Part shown: piece by piece, positions 54,001 through 61,908 of the stretch
How positions within the stretch are numbered: the first letter of the stretch is position 1
Layout: each line of letters begins with the position of its first letter
The notes under the pieces: model-generated
Databases searched by the model: none
Seen by the model: the letters and a program-made list of their open reading frames with translations, nothing else
Told to the model about the DNA's origin: nothing
Assembly (NCBI GenBank): GCA_902826605.1
Contig: CADEFM010000007.1
Coordinates: 176,466-240,465 of the forward strand
Direction of reading: 5' to 3'
DNA: 64,000 nucleotides
Source: an uncultured Acidobacteriota bacterium
GTDB taxonomy: Bacteria; Acidobacteriota; Terriglobia; Bryobacterales; Bryobacteraceae
Program-made: the position numbers and the translations under genes

Positions 54001-54597
54001 AATACGCAATGGTTGAGCGGGCTGCAAAGCTTCCACCAGGACAACATCTTGGTCGCCAACTTCCAATACAACCTTCCCAGAGCGAGCAAGCTGGCGCCTA
54101 ATCCAATTGTCAAAGGGATGTTTGATGACTGGCAGCTCTCGGGAATTTACACCTACGCAAGCGGATTCCCCTATTCCGTCACCGCAACGAGCTCGGCTTT
54201 CGGGGATATCAGCGGATCGAACATCCTGGCGCGTCCGAATGTCACGGGCCAGGATCCGGACGCCGGTCCACGCACCTTCTCGCAATGGTTCAACACTGCG
54301 GCTTTCTCGGCGCCCGCGCGGGGAACCTTCGGGAATGCACCAGGCAACAACTTCACCGGCCCGCCCATCAACAACTGGGACGTCACGCTGATGAAGAACA
54401 TCCCGCTGGGCGGCGAAACACGCCGTCTCCGTATTCGTGTCGAGGCGTATAACCTCTTCAACCATACGCAGTTCATGACCATCAATGCGGCCGCGCGGTT
54501 TGACGGTGCGGGGAATCAGATCAATCCCCAATTCGGTCAGGCCACTGCCGCGCAGAGACCCCGAACTCTTCAGTTGGGGGCCACGCTGTACTTCTAA
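51067..54597 (+). CDS. Oar-like TonB-dependent outer-membrane receptor
   Basis: The protein has a signal peptide (about residues 1-28), a carboxypeptidase-regulatory-like/Cna-B domain (GAITGTVVDSSGAVVPDGQV...TYSVKVEKTGF, about residues 32-120), a plug domain (REFMNMVRLLPGV...) and a long beta-barrel ending LGATLYF. The total of 1176 residues and the final aromatic residue fit Acidobacteriota Oar/SusC-like receptors. Ligand unknown. It is the longest gene in the window. Confidence 0.93.
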   Translation: MQRLWLSLKGSGALVALCVFLLASNARAQLGISGAITGTVVDSSGAVVPDGQVTLTNEATGAARNLTTTDTGVFIFPGLPQGTYSVKVEKTGFRPITRTGILVTSGERVALGNVEVALGQTSEAVTVTAEALAINTESADVGGSLGASQLNDLVIKGREFMNMVRLLPGVAQQGGGDVAGGTFGIGSPAVGGVRAAYNNMTLDGQRGNDPGSPGFMSTGIAVDAIGEIKIVTSNYLAETGPNPGTSIRLTTKSGTRDFHGTVYYYKRHQQFNANDFFINRQGTPNFPYRLTTAGFTLGGPLYIPKVMNTDKSKAFFFWNSEITRAVLPGGQTFNTVGLLQYTTPTPLERQGDFSQTVDTNGQRIVIRDPATQIPFANNVIPTGMINPNGQRLLNVFPQPNATNPALTGNLYNFQFRNFQDVPKQSHTLKTDFIVSQKDTISLRLKRWISDTKSYTGIFSYNGTPLTFYDYYFTHNDALLSWTRIFTPNIVNEFTISYIGSREIGAPRQDRTNTPVLRATHGITLGQLNPAANPFGIIPSMTFTGISNPVSFTTDNRAPIQAHESMMELSNNLSVNKGNHALKFGFYYHQIWTNEGQRSPNFNGNFAFDRNQNNPLESNHPFANALLGNFSQYQEASRRNLARMELTLAEWYAQDQWKATRKLTLTYGARFSSVTWFHLASTEVGAMLALSRYDRANSPRQYMPAIVGGARVAQDPGTGATLPTYAIGAFVPNSGNPANGSVTNAETYAGGYPIGFADKPSIQFNPRLGFAYDVFGNGRTALRGGIGVGHDLIFSSNERANQSAFNQPFVVVGSQFNGNMNNILSTQGLTFPSQMGALPRSMPLPRIYNWSFGVQQSLPGKLSLDVSYVGNTNRWVQGSKDLNAFPAGWRFDPRNADPTTGSPLPDNLIRPYREYTTLTYLENVHNSYYHGLQVQLNRRLAESLQFGIAYTFGRARGTEPGVCNLPAGTAACLQNPWVSNTQWLSGLQSFHQDNILVANFQYNLPRASKLAPNPIVKGMFDDWQLSGIYTYASGFPYSVTATSSAFGDISGSNILARPNVTGQDPDAGPRTFSQWFNTAAFSAPARGTFGNAPGNNFTGPPINNWDVTLMKNIPLGGETRRLRIRVEAYNLFNHTQFMTINAAARFDGAGNQINPQFGQATAAQRPRTLQLGATLYF

Positions 54598-54617
54598 ACT
54601 GACCTAAGCTGTAAAGA

Positions 54618-54690
54618 CAATGCGCGGATTCGGCAGGAAAAGAGCGGCGCTCTTGGACTGCTGAATCCGCGCATTGCATTATATAATGCA
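54618..54690 (+). terminator. Long hairpin followed by a 16-bp palindrome
   Basis: Arms at 54618-54636 and 54658-54676 are complementary over 19 bp with one G-T wobble; an inner 6-bp stem (AAGAGC/GCTCTT) is closed by GGC. TGCATTATATAATGCA at 54675-54690 is a perfect palindrome containing TATAAT. The hairpin probably ends the receptor transcript, though no T-tract follows; the palindrome may be the -10 region of the next gene. Confidence 0.55.
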
Positions 54691-54729
54691 GGAAGCCCAC
54701 AGGTAAGGATCTGAAAAGGACGAAATCGA

Positions 54730-56607
54730 ATGCGAGCTTCATTGGCGCTAGCTGTTGTGAGTCTGGTTCTCCCGGCGCTCTACGCGCAAAATGATTGGCC
54801 CTCGTTTGGGCATGACCCCGGGGGCCAGCGCTATTCGCCGCTGAAGCAGATCACTGCGGCGAACGTTACAAAGCTGGCGCCAGCGTGGAGTTACCAGATG
54901 ATGAAGAATGAGGGGCAGGCGCGTCTGAGCCAGTCGATCCCGCTCATGGTTAATGGTGTGTTGTATGTGGGGTACCCGCAAAACCGTGTGGCCGCGCTGG
55001 AACCGGAAACGGGCAAGGTCCTGTGGGAGTTTGCCGGCAAATTGATAGATCCAGTACGAATCACACTTGGTTCGATGCGAGGCTTGGCATATTGGCCGGG
55101 CGACAAACAGACGCCCCCGCAAATCGTGTTCGGGACCCAGGATGGCGAGCTATATTCAGTCAATGCGAAGACCGGCAAACCCAATCCAGGATTCGGCAAC
55201 GAAGGCGTGGTGAATCTAAGGACGCCCGAGATCATGAATGGATTTCCGAACATCCATTATGGGTTGAATTCCGCTCCCTTTGTTTACAAGAATCTCGTGT
55301 TCACCGGAGCGCACGTTGTGGACAATACAGGGTCCAAGGGACCAGCGGGCGATGTTCGGGCATGGGATCTGCGCACCGGCAAGCTAGTGTGGACCTTCCA
55401 CACCGTGCCACGTCCCGGTGAGATGGGTCATGAAACCTGGCTCGGCGACTCGTGGAAAAATGTGGCCAGCGCAAACGTCTGGACTTTTTTCAGCGTGGAT
55501 GCGGAACGTGGGATTCTGTACATGCCGCTGGGTTCCGTCAATAACGACTACTATGGCTTCGATCGTCCCGGGCCTAACTTGTTCTCCAGTTCCATCGTTG
55601 CGGTGGATGCCGAGACAGGGAAGCTGAAATGGTATTTCCAAGCCACGCATCACGATCTATGGGACTACGATATGCCGATACCGCCCATGCTGTTCGATGT
55701 GGTCAAGGACGGCAAGAAAATTCCCGCAGTGGGCGCGATGAACAAAAACACTTTGCTCTTCATTCTGAACCGAGTGACCGGAGAGCCTATCCACGGCGTG
55801 GAGGAGCGCCCGGTTCCCCAAGGGAATACGCCTGGTGAATGGTACTCTCCGACCCAGCCATTCCCCGTCAAGCCTCCGCCACTGGTTCGGCTGAGCTTTA
55901 AGTATCCGGACGATATCGCGAAGATCACACCGGAACATGAGGCCGCCTGCCGTGAGATCTTCGAAAAAATGGATGGAGGACGCAACCGTGGTCCATACAC
56001 ACCGTGGTCCGCGGAAGGTGCGCTGGTCATGCCCTATATATTGGGCGGGGCAACTTGGAGTGGTGGAGCATTCGATCCGACCCTGGGATACTACATTATT
56101 AATACGACGGACTCGGGTGAATTTGGCATCGTCCGGCCTCAGAATGCGGACCCCAGCGTCCCTCGCTCGACTGCGCTGGATACCTTTACGCTCGGACCTC
56201 CCGAGTCCCCCACATTGTACGGACGTCCCCGTGGACCTTCGCCATCGGTGAAGGGTTGGCCATGCTGGCAGCCGCCGTGGGGCAGATTGACGGCGGTGAA
56301 TGTGAACACGGGCGATATCGCGTGGCAGATACCGTTTGGGACGATGGAAGGAGTCCCGGCCGGGATCAAGACTGGCGCTCCAAACTTAGGTGGCGGGCCG
56401 ATGACAACTGCCGGTGGACTTACCTTCATTGGAGCCGCTCGCGACAATATGTTCCGTGCCTTCGATTCAAAAACGGGGCAGGAGTTGTGGAGTGTAAAAA
56501 CGCAAGAAGTCGCTCATGCTAATCCAATTTCCTACATGGGCAAAGACGGAAAGCAATATATCGCCGTGGCGGCGGGAACCACATTCTTGACTTTCAGATT
56601 GCCTTGA
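54730..56607 (+). CDS. Exported PQQ-dependent dehydrogenase (glucose/alcohol dehydrogenase type)
   Basis: A signal peptide is followed by an eight-bladed quinoprotein beginning NDWPSFGHDPGGQRYSPLKQ, with active-site HHDLWDYD (Asp312, Asp314) and GPAGDVRAWDLRTGKLVW. The HHDLWDxD form is that of membrane glucose dehydrogenase and relatives. No membrane or cytochrome domain is present, so it is periplasmic and soluble. The aspartate pair alone does not prove lanthanide use in this group. The partial gene at 63817 is a paralogue. Confidence 0.9.
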   Translation: MRASLALAVVSLVLPALYAQNDWPSFGHDPGGQRYSPLKQITAANVTKLAPAWSYQMMKNEGQARLSQSIPLMVNGVLYVGYPQNRVAALEPETGKVLWEFAGKLIDPVRITLGSMRGLAYWPGDKQTPPQIVFGTQDGELYSVNAKTGKPNPGFGNEGVVNLRTPEIMNGFPNIHYGLNSAPFVYKNLVFTGAHVVDNTGSKGPAGDVRAWDLRTGKLVWTFHTVPRPGEMGHETWLGDSWKNVASANVWTFFSVDAERGILYMPLGSVNNDYYGFDRPGPNLFSSSIVAVDAETGKLKWYFQATHHDLWDYDMPIPPMLFDVVKDGKKIPAVGAMNKNTLLFILNRVTGEPIHGVEERPVPQGNTPGEWYSPTQPFPVKPPPLVRLSFKYPDDIAKITPEHEAACREIFEKMDGGRNRGPYTPWSAEGALVMPYILGGATWSGGAFDPTLGYYIINTTDSGEFGIVRPQNADPSVPRSTALDTFTLGPPESPTLYGRPRGPSPSVKGWPCWQPPWGRLTAVNVNTGDIAWQIPFGTMEGVPAGIKTGAPNLGGGPMTTAGGLTFIGAARDNMFRAFDSKTGQELWSVKTQEVAHANPISYMGKDGKQYIAVAAGTTFLTFRLP

Positions 56608-56638
56608 AGGCGTAGCCTACGGACTGAAGGATTCAAAC

Positions 56639-57109
56639 ATGGCAAAGATCATCGCTCTCTTGTTGCTGGGGCTGGGAGTGACACTGGCGCAGCAAAGTAT
56701 GTCTGAGCTGGCCAAATCCGCGGGGCAAGGCGACAAACCAGCCTTACAACAGTTGAAGACTCACGCGGAACAGGGCGAGGCGTATGCACAGTTAAACTTG
56801 GGCCTTCTCTATAGCAGAGGTGAAGGGGTCCCCAAGGATTTCATGGAGGCTGCTGCTTGGTATCGCCGGGCAGCTGAACAGGGGAATTATTTAGGCCAAA
56901 TGAAGCTGTCCGGGGCATATAGCAAAGGTGAGGGGGTTCCAAAAGATGCGGTTACGGCCTATATGTGGGTGGACCTGGCGGCGGCGCAGGAACCGGATGA
57001 CGGATTCGCCAAAGCGCAAAGAGATTTGCAGGCAAGGGAGATGACACCCGAACAAATTGCCGAAGCCCAGCGCCGGAGTAGAGAGTTTAAGCCGAGCAGT
57101 GGCAAGTAG
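56639..57109 (+). CDS. Exported Sel1-repeat protein
   Basis: A signal peptide (about residues 1-18) and two Sel1-like repeats, AQLNLGLLYSRGEGVPKDF and GQMKLSGAYSKGEGVPKDA, followed by a charged helix. Sel1 repeats are TPR-like protein-protein adaptors. It lies 31 bp after the PQQ dehydrogenase and is likely in its operon. Confidence 0.88.
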   Translation: MAKIIALLLLGLGVTLAQQSMSELAKSAGQGDKPALQQLKTHAEQGEAYAQLNLGLLYSRGEGVPKDFMEAAAWYRRAAEQGNYLGQMKLSGAYSKGEGVPKDAVTAYMWVDLAAAQEPDDGFAKAQRDLQAREMTPEQIAEAQRRSREFKPSSGK

Positions 57110-57178
57110 CCGATTTGCGCCCGCCGCAGCGGTTGCCCTGTGGATTTTGTTACAGGTTTTTGATAGATACTGGAAATT

Positions 57179-57202
57179 GTCACCGCCTGCTATGGCGGTG
57201 AC
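57179..57202 (+). repeat. Perfect inverted repeat before the redoxin ribosome site
   Basis: GTCACCGCC and GGCGGTGAC pair over 9 bp with loop TGCTAT. The stem ends 2 nt before GGGAGG and 15 nt before the ATG, so it could control access to the ribosome site. Confidence 0.5.
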
Positions 57203-57217
57203 GGGAGGACTCCTGCG

Positions 57218-57814
57218 ATGGCTTTAACCGCTTCTACCATGCTCGAATTGGGCACCACAGCCCCTGGCTTCTCACTTCCCGATGTTGTTTCCGGGGAAGC
57301 GATATCGCTAGAGTCGTTTCAGAGCTCGAAAGCGCTGCTGGTGATGTTCATCTGTCATCATTGTCCCTTCGTGCAACACATCAAGGCGGAGTTAGCCCGC
57401 GTGGGGCAGGTTTATTCGGCGAAAGGGGTGGGAATCGTCGGAATTAGCTCTAACGATCCGGCTGTCTCCGCCGACGATTCCCCCGAAGGTTTGCGGCGGA
57501 TGGCCGCCGAATGGGGCTTGAATTTCCCGGTCTGCTACGACGAAACACAGACTGTAGCCAAGAGCTACGCTGCGGCGTGCACTCCAGATTTCTATCTATT
57601 TGATCAGGATCGCAAGCTGGTGTATCGGGGGCAGTTCGATGATAGCCGCCCCAGCAATGGGAAACCGGTGACCGCCGCAGACCTTAGAGCGGCTATCGAC
57701 GCTCTTCTCGCCGGCCGGCCTGTTAGCCTGGACCAAAAACCAAGTGTTGGCTGCAATATCAAATGGAAGCCGGGTAATGACCCGGTGTACTATCATGGTG
57801 CCGCCAAGGCGTAA
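57218..57814 (+). CDS. Thioredoxin-fold redoxin (peroxiredoxin-like)
   Basis: It has the AhpC/TSA-like start APGFSLPDVVSGE, then FICHHCPFV with an active-site-like CHHC in the resolving-loop position, NFPVCYDE and TPDFYLFDQDRKLVYRG. The cysteine pattern is that of a cytosolic thiol-oxidoreductase. No signal is present, unlike most neighbours. Confidence 0.88.
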   Translation: MALTASTMLELGTTAPGFSLPDVVSGEAISLESFQSSKALLVMFICHHCPFVQHIKAELARVGQVYSAKGVGIVGISSNDPAVSADDSPEGLRRMAAEWGLNFPVCYDETQTVAKSYAAACTPDFYLFDQDRKLVYRGQFDDSRPSNGKPVTAADLRAAIDALLAGRPVSLDQKPSVGCNIKWKPGNDPVYYHGAAKA

Positions 57815-57866
57815 GGCCGACGCCGCGTTTTCTCTACCCCGCTTTTGTGGTTTTTCAGTTCTCCAA

Positions 57867-58979
57867 CTACGGGCGCGCCTCATACGTCTTGCTGAAGCCG
57901 TTGCGCGTATTGGTCACCGTAAAGGTGCCATTCTGCTGTACTGAGACTTTAAACCAATATGCTTTGCCTTCATGCGCCGGCTGAGGCGGCTGACTTGTTC
58001 CCGGCGGAGGCGGAGTAATCGGGGCAATGGGCATGGCCGCTGACTGGTCATCAAACGAGTTGGCAATGAACATGCCCGGGACGGTGTACTCCTGGCCGCT
58101 TAACACGGAAAAGTGCATTTGCCAGAGATCCTCAAGACCAGGAGAGGTAAATACGGTTCGCATGGCGTCGGGATTGCCACCCTTGCGTGTGCCGTTATTC
58201 ATGATGGCCACGCGCGGGCGGAGCGGGTGAACCAGCGCCGGTGAGTTCGATTGCGCTGTTCCGTGATGCAATCCTAACAACAAATCCACCGGACCGACCC
58301 TGGTAGTCGGACACATCATCTCGTTTTCTTTGCCCTGAGGGAGATCGCCAGAATGATACAGGCTGAATTTGCCGTATGCAACAAAAACCGAGATGGACTG
58401 AAGATCTTCATTTCCGCTCCTGGGAGTCTGGAGATTGACGCATGAGGGGTTCGGCTTGCCGCCGCCGGGCGTCGGTGTCTTAATGAATTCGCCATTCGAA
58501 GACACGACTAGTACTTCAGCGCCGCCGAGAGAAATCTTGTCCCCTGCTTTCACCACCGTGTGTTTGGCCTTGGCGTAGAGCAGTGGATAGATGTCCTTCA
58601 TGAACTTATCCGCCTGTTCGGCGGGCTGAGTGTTGGGGCCGTGATCGATGTACTCTTCGATTTTAATGCGGTCAGCCAGGGACGGCAGGCCAGCATAGTG
58701 ATCCCAATCATAGTGCGACGTAACCATATGATCGATCTTTTGAATGCCGGCCGCGTTCACTGCTTCCATAATGCGTCCAGAATCGCGTGGGTCTGATAAA
58801 TCACGCTGGAGACCGCCGCTATCGATCAGCATCGATTCGCCGGAAGGAGCCACAAATAATATGGCCGTCCCGCCTTCTACATCGATGACATAAATATCCA
58901 GCGTCGTGCGAGGCGCCGTCTGGCCCATGGAAAGAGCCGGAACCAACAAGGCAATCATAAAGAGCAAAGCTGCGCGCAT
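57867..58979 (-). CDS. Exported ComEC/Rec2-like metallo-beta-lactamase-fold hydrolase
   Basis: A signal peptide precedes LDIYVIDVEGGTAILFVAPSG, zinc motif SHYDWDHYAG, and the later LLGLHHGTAQSNSP and PRVAIMNNG segments. These match stand-alone MBL domains of the ComEC type. The last 20 residues (GTFTVTNTRNGFSKTYEARP) form a recurring tail seen again in the small protein at 8673. ATG 58979 follows AGGAGA; a 9-residue extension is possible. Confidence 0.88.
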   Translation of the reverse strand: MRAALLFMIALLVPALSMGQTAPRTTLDIYVIDVEGGTAILFVAPSGESMLIDSGGLQRDLSDPRDSGRIMEAVNAAGIQKIDHMVTSHYDWDHYAGLPSLADRIKIEEYIDHGPNTQPAEQADKFMKDIYPLLYAKAKHTVVKAGDKISLGGAEVLVVSSNGEFIKTPTPGGGKPNPSCVNLQTPRSGNEDLQSISVFVAYGKFSLYHSGDLPQGKENEMMCPTTRVGPVDLLLGLHHGTAQSNSPALVHPLRPRVAIMNNGTRKGGNPDAMRTVFTSPGLEDLWQMHFSVLSGQEYTVPGMFIANSFDDQSAAMPIAPITPPPPGTSQPPQPAHEGKAYWFKVSVQQNGTFTVTNTRNGFSKTYEARP

Positions 58980-59006
58980 TATATTCTCCTGGAACTCAAG
59001 CTTCAA

Positions 59007-59434
59007 ACGTCAACCTGGATGTCAGCCTCTTGGAAGTCAATTTTGCGCTTAGCATAATCGACTTCAACAGTTTACCTCAGCCAACAGAGTGCTGCAAAGG
59101 CGTTTTGCCCGTTGCTCACTGCCGGTTCTCGGGCCCACCTGCAAGTATGAAATTCCGGGATCAAACCTGCAGCCGACCTTTAGCTTCCCACGAAGTTTCT
59201 GAACCCAATTTTTCATTTCGTTGGCCGTGGTACGGATCGCGTGACTGCATCCGGGCCTGTCTCAAACGGGTTCGCTTCTCCCGGCTTACGGTTTACGGCG
59301 AAATGAGCTTTGTAGAAAGCGTTGTCGTACTCGGTGTGGTAATCAGCAGGGCAGTGGTGCCGCAGTCGGCAGTTTCCCATGGCAGTCAGTGCCATGGGAG
59401 GTCCCATCCGGCGTCCTTGTGTCGGCTTTTGAAG
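59007..59434. other. 428-bp intergenic stretch without a recognised gene
   Basis: Codon-like structure is weak. A minus-strand frame of 64 residues (59213-59407) has signs of coding (EYDNAFYKAHFAVN) but no recognised family and no ribosome site; it may be a remnant. Confidence 0.4.
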
Positions 59435-59851
59435 CTATTTCTTGGCTGCGCCGGGTCCCTCGGCTGGGTTGTCGGTGCCGATAAAGAGCTTTCGCCCGTC
59501 AGGAAATGTGAGATTAGTGCCGCTGGCCCGGGTTGATCCATCTTTAGCCCGAAAACCGTCCACCACAATTACTTCGCCGACCGGTATAGAGGTCTTGTTC
59601 ATACCACGCCGTATCAGAGCACTGGGGGAGCCGCCCGCTTCAAACGACCAGCGAGCCACCTGCCCGTTCTCGTCTTTTACATCAACATAAATCCAGGCAT
59701 GCGGATTGACCAGTTCCCATTTTACGACCGTTCCCGTAATATGAACTTCCTTGGTTACGTCAAATTCCGAGGCGAGTGCGTGATGCCCCCACGCCATACT
59801 GGCGGCTAAAACGAGACCGGCACCGACAACAATCATTCGTGTTCTTTTCAT
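59435..59851 (-). CDS. Exported DUF6152 protein
   Basis: A signal peptide precedes a small beta-rich domain: HHALASEFDVTKEVHITGTVVKWELVNPHAWIYVDV is the typical DUF6152 start, continuing GQVARWSFEAGGSPSALIRRG. The domain is common in Acidobacteriota and alpha-proteobacteria next to other exported oddities; function unknown. It precedes a second exported protein on the same strand (44-bp gap). Confidence 0.88.
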   Translation of the reverse strand: MKRTRMIVVGAGLVLAASMAWGHHALASEFDVTKEVHITGTVVKWELVNPHAWIYVDVKDENGQVARWSFEAGGSPSALIRRGMNKTSIPVGEVIVVDGFRAKDGSTRASGTNLTFPDGRKLFIGTDNPAEGPGAAKK

Positions 59852-59895
59852 TTGGCTTCTCCTGCCTTTTCTAAACTTTCCCCTTCACTCTACTG

Positions 59896-60900
59896 CTATT
59901 TCTTTTTCGCAGCCTCAGCCGCGGCCTTCTCGTCGGCTCGGGCCCCCTTGAGGATGAGTTCCATTCCTTGATCTCCTTCAAGGCACGCATACTCCACCAT
60001 AGGACTTGTCAGCGTGTGCATCTCAAGCTCTCCAGACCATGGCTTCGTGTAGGTGCCTGGGTCGTCGACGGTAAACTTATACAGGAGTACGTCTGGGGCT
60101 GTTCGGGTAAACCGCTCAATCACTTTCATCTGCTGATCGGGGCGCCTCTCTCCGCCTCCCTCGGTCGCAGGAGTGCCGAACCAGCCTCGTTTCCCGTTGA
60201 AATTGATCGTTTCCACGACCAGCGTATCGCCTTCGTAACGGCCCCGTGAGTCGCCCATCCACTGACGGATGTCCGAATGCGGGCGCCCGTCCACCGGGAT
60301 GATGCGCACATCGTGCACCATCTCCGTCATGATCATGACATGATCCTTGGTTTGAATGATCTGGTAGTTATTGTTGTAAAAAGTCGGCAGCATCGGCGGA
60401 CCGCTGGTAATCCAGGTGATACACCGCTCGATCGTTGACAGGTCCTCCGGGCCGTCGTGGGGATGCAACTTGTGGTGCTCCTGATCCGCAGCAAATTTCT
60501 TCTGCGCTTCCGGCGTCAGGGGCGGAAATCTTCCATCCGGAGGGTCTGAGATGATGGAAGTGCGCCGCATGACGAATCTGGCGTCCCCCGATGTAATTCC
60601 AAACAGGCCTGGAAAGGGGTTATTCGGGTTCTGAGGTTGCCCTCCCCGGGCTGCTGCGCGAGCTTTGAGCTCATCATCCGTTAAAAACTCCGGGGCGCCA
60701 ATGGGCCGTTGCAAAGGTGTGGCCGTGTTGCTTGTCCAATATCCTTGTAGATCCGGGTATCCCTCAGGCGAGCGGGGTGACTTCCAGGCCGCCGCCTTCG
60801 CGTTTCCGTTCGGAGCCGGGGCTTGACCGGCCGCCTGGGTTGATGCCCAGCAGCAAATGGCGATTGCGAGTGCCAAAAATCGAGCGCTCAACATCATCAT
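59896..60900 (-). CDS. Exported protein of unknown function (PDLQGYW family)
   Basis: After the signal peptide the mature protein begins with the recurring WKSPRSPEGYPDLQGYWTSN, followed by tandem beta segments such as EMVHDVRIIPVDGRPHSD and DTLVVETINFNGKRGWF. It belongs to a widespread exported family in Acidobacteriota with no known activity. ATG 60900 is one of three adjacent ATGs after AAGGA; an extension to 61023 is unsupported. DUF6152 follows. Confidence 0.8.
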   Translation of the reverse strand: MMMLSARFLALAIAICCWASTQAAGQAPAPNGNAKAAAWKSPRSPEGYPDLQGYWTSNTATPLQRPIGAPEFLTDDELKARAAARGGQPQNPNNPFPGLFGITSGDARFVMRRTSIISDPPDGRFPPLTPEAQKKFAADQEHHKLHPHDGPEDLSTIERCITWITSGPPMLPTFYNNNYQIIQTKDHVMIMTEMVHDVRIIPVDGRPHSDIRQWMGDSRGRYEGDTLVVETINFNGKRGWFGTPATEGGGERRPDQQMKVIERFTRTAPDVLLYKFTVDDPGTYTKPWSGELEMHTLTSPMVEYACLEGDQGMELILKGARADEKAAAEAAKKK

Positions 60901-61064
60901 CTTTCGTCCTTCCTCGCCTGAATTCTGTCTTGCAAGAGCGCCGATGCACACGCTAGTTCGTGTCCACGGCTGATTTACCACACCTAAATTATACACCCGT
61001 CGGAAGGAGAGGGTAGCCGCCAACGGGAAAGTATGCAGTGGCGGTTAGAGAGGTCTCTCAGCCT

Positions 61065-61529
61065 CTACGGCAGCGGCATCGGGACTGCCATCGGCTGCCC
61101 CTTCCGAATGACGAAGCTGCCGACGACTTTGGTCGGCACGGTGCCTTTGTTGAAGCCCTCGTGAATCTGCCCATCAGGAATGTAGAACGTCTCGCCGGGC
61201 TTGTAGTCGCGCACGCCTGTCGGCTCGTGGTCCATTGACAGCACTCCTTCCTCGACGAGGCCAATCAGGACGCCCTCGTGCCGGTGCCGCCCTTCTCGAC
61301 CGCCGACCGGGACATCCACGATCGCCATGGTCAGCACGTAGTCGCCGACCTCCTTCTGATCGAGAATCTTACGCGTGATGCTGGGCGGCTTCTTCAAGAA
61401 TTCCTTCGGCACCGATGACTTCGCCTCCGGCTTTGCGGGTGCCTGTGCGACGACAGGCCGGGACCCGAGACCGGAGCCCGCCATGACCGCGATCGCCACT
61501 ACTGAAACCCTGAATGTTTTCCAGACCAT
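61065..61529 (-). CDS. Exported cupin protein
   Basis: A signal peptide is followed by one cupin barrel: VPVGGREGRHRHEGVLIGLVEEG retains a His-x-His pair, and GETFYIPDGQIHEGFN forms the second motif with a third histidine. The metal site is complete, so an exported dioxygenase- or isomerase-type cupin is possible. Distinct from the cupin at 12381, which lacks the histidines. Confidence 0.85.
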   Translation of the reverse strand: MVWKTFRVSVVAIAVMAGSGLGSRPVVAQAPAKPEAKSSVPKEFLKKPPSITRKILDQKEVGDYVLTMAIVDVPVGGREGRHRHEGVLIGLVEEGVLSMDHEPTGVRDYKPGETFYIPDGQIHEGFNKGTVPTKVVGSFVIRKGQPMAVPMPLP

Positions 61530-61587
61530 GTAACCTCCTGATGGACGAGGGCTATTCTATCACTTCCCGTTTCCGAACGCACCGAGT

Positions 61588-61753
61588 TCCTAAGGTGGGT
61601 TGCGATGGCGCGCGTACGCGGCCCACAGCCCCTCCTGAAGAGACCACAACGTTATCAGTCGAGGAGATTGCGTCCGAGTCGGGTTTCCAGTTGGCTGCGG
61701 TGCTTGGAACAAGCCCGGTCGCGTACCGGCGGACCTTCCGAAAAGCGGCTTGA
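61588..61753 (+). pseudogene. Remnant of an AraC-family regulator (C-terminal HTH)
   Basis: Frames read in turn give FLRWVAMARVRGPQPLLKR, then TTTLSVEEIASESGFQLAAV and LGTSPVAYRRTFRKAA, the last two helix-turn-helix units of AraC/GlxA-type regulators. One frame change and a deletion of about nine residues between AAV and LGT break the domain. The N-terminal ligand domain is absent. Confidence 0.7.
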
Positions 61754-61908
61754 GTGGCTTCCCGCCCTGGACACGTTTCCGCAGCAATTGAAATCACGAT
61801 TGAGTATGTCGGCACGGACGCAAATCGTTAGCTCCTTCGTGATGGGGCCGAACGGCGCCTCCATCGAATGACCGAAATCGTTTGCGAACTACGCCTTAAC
61901 TCGCCGAG

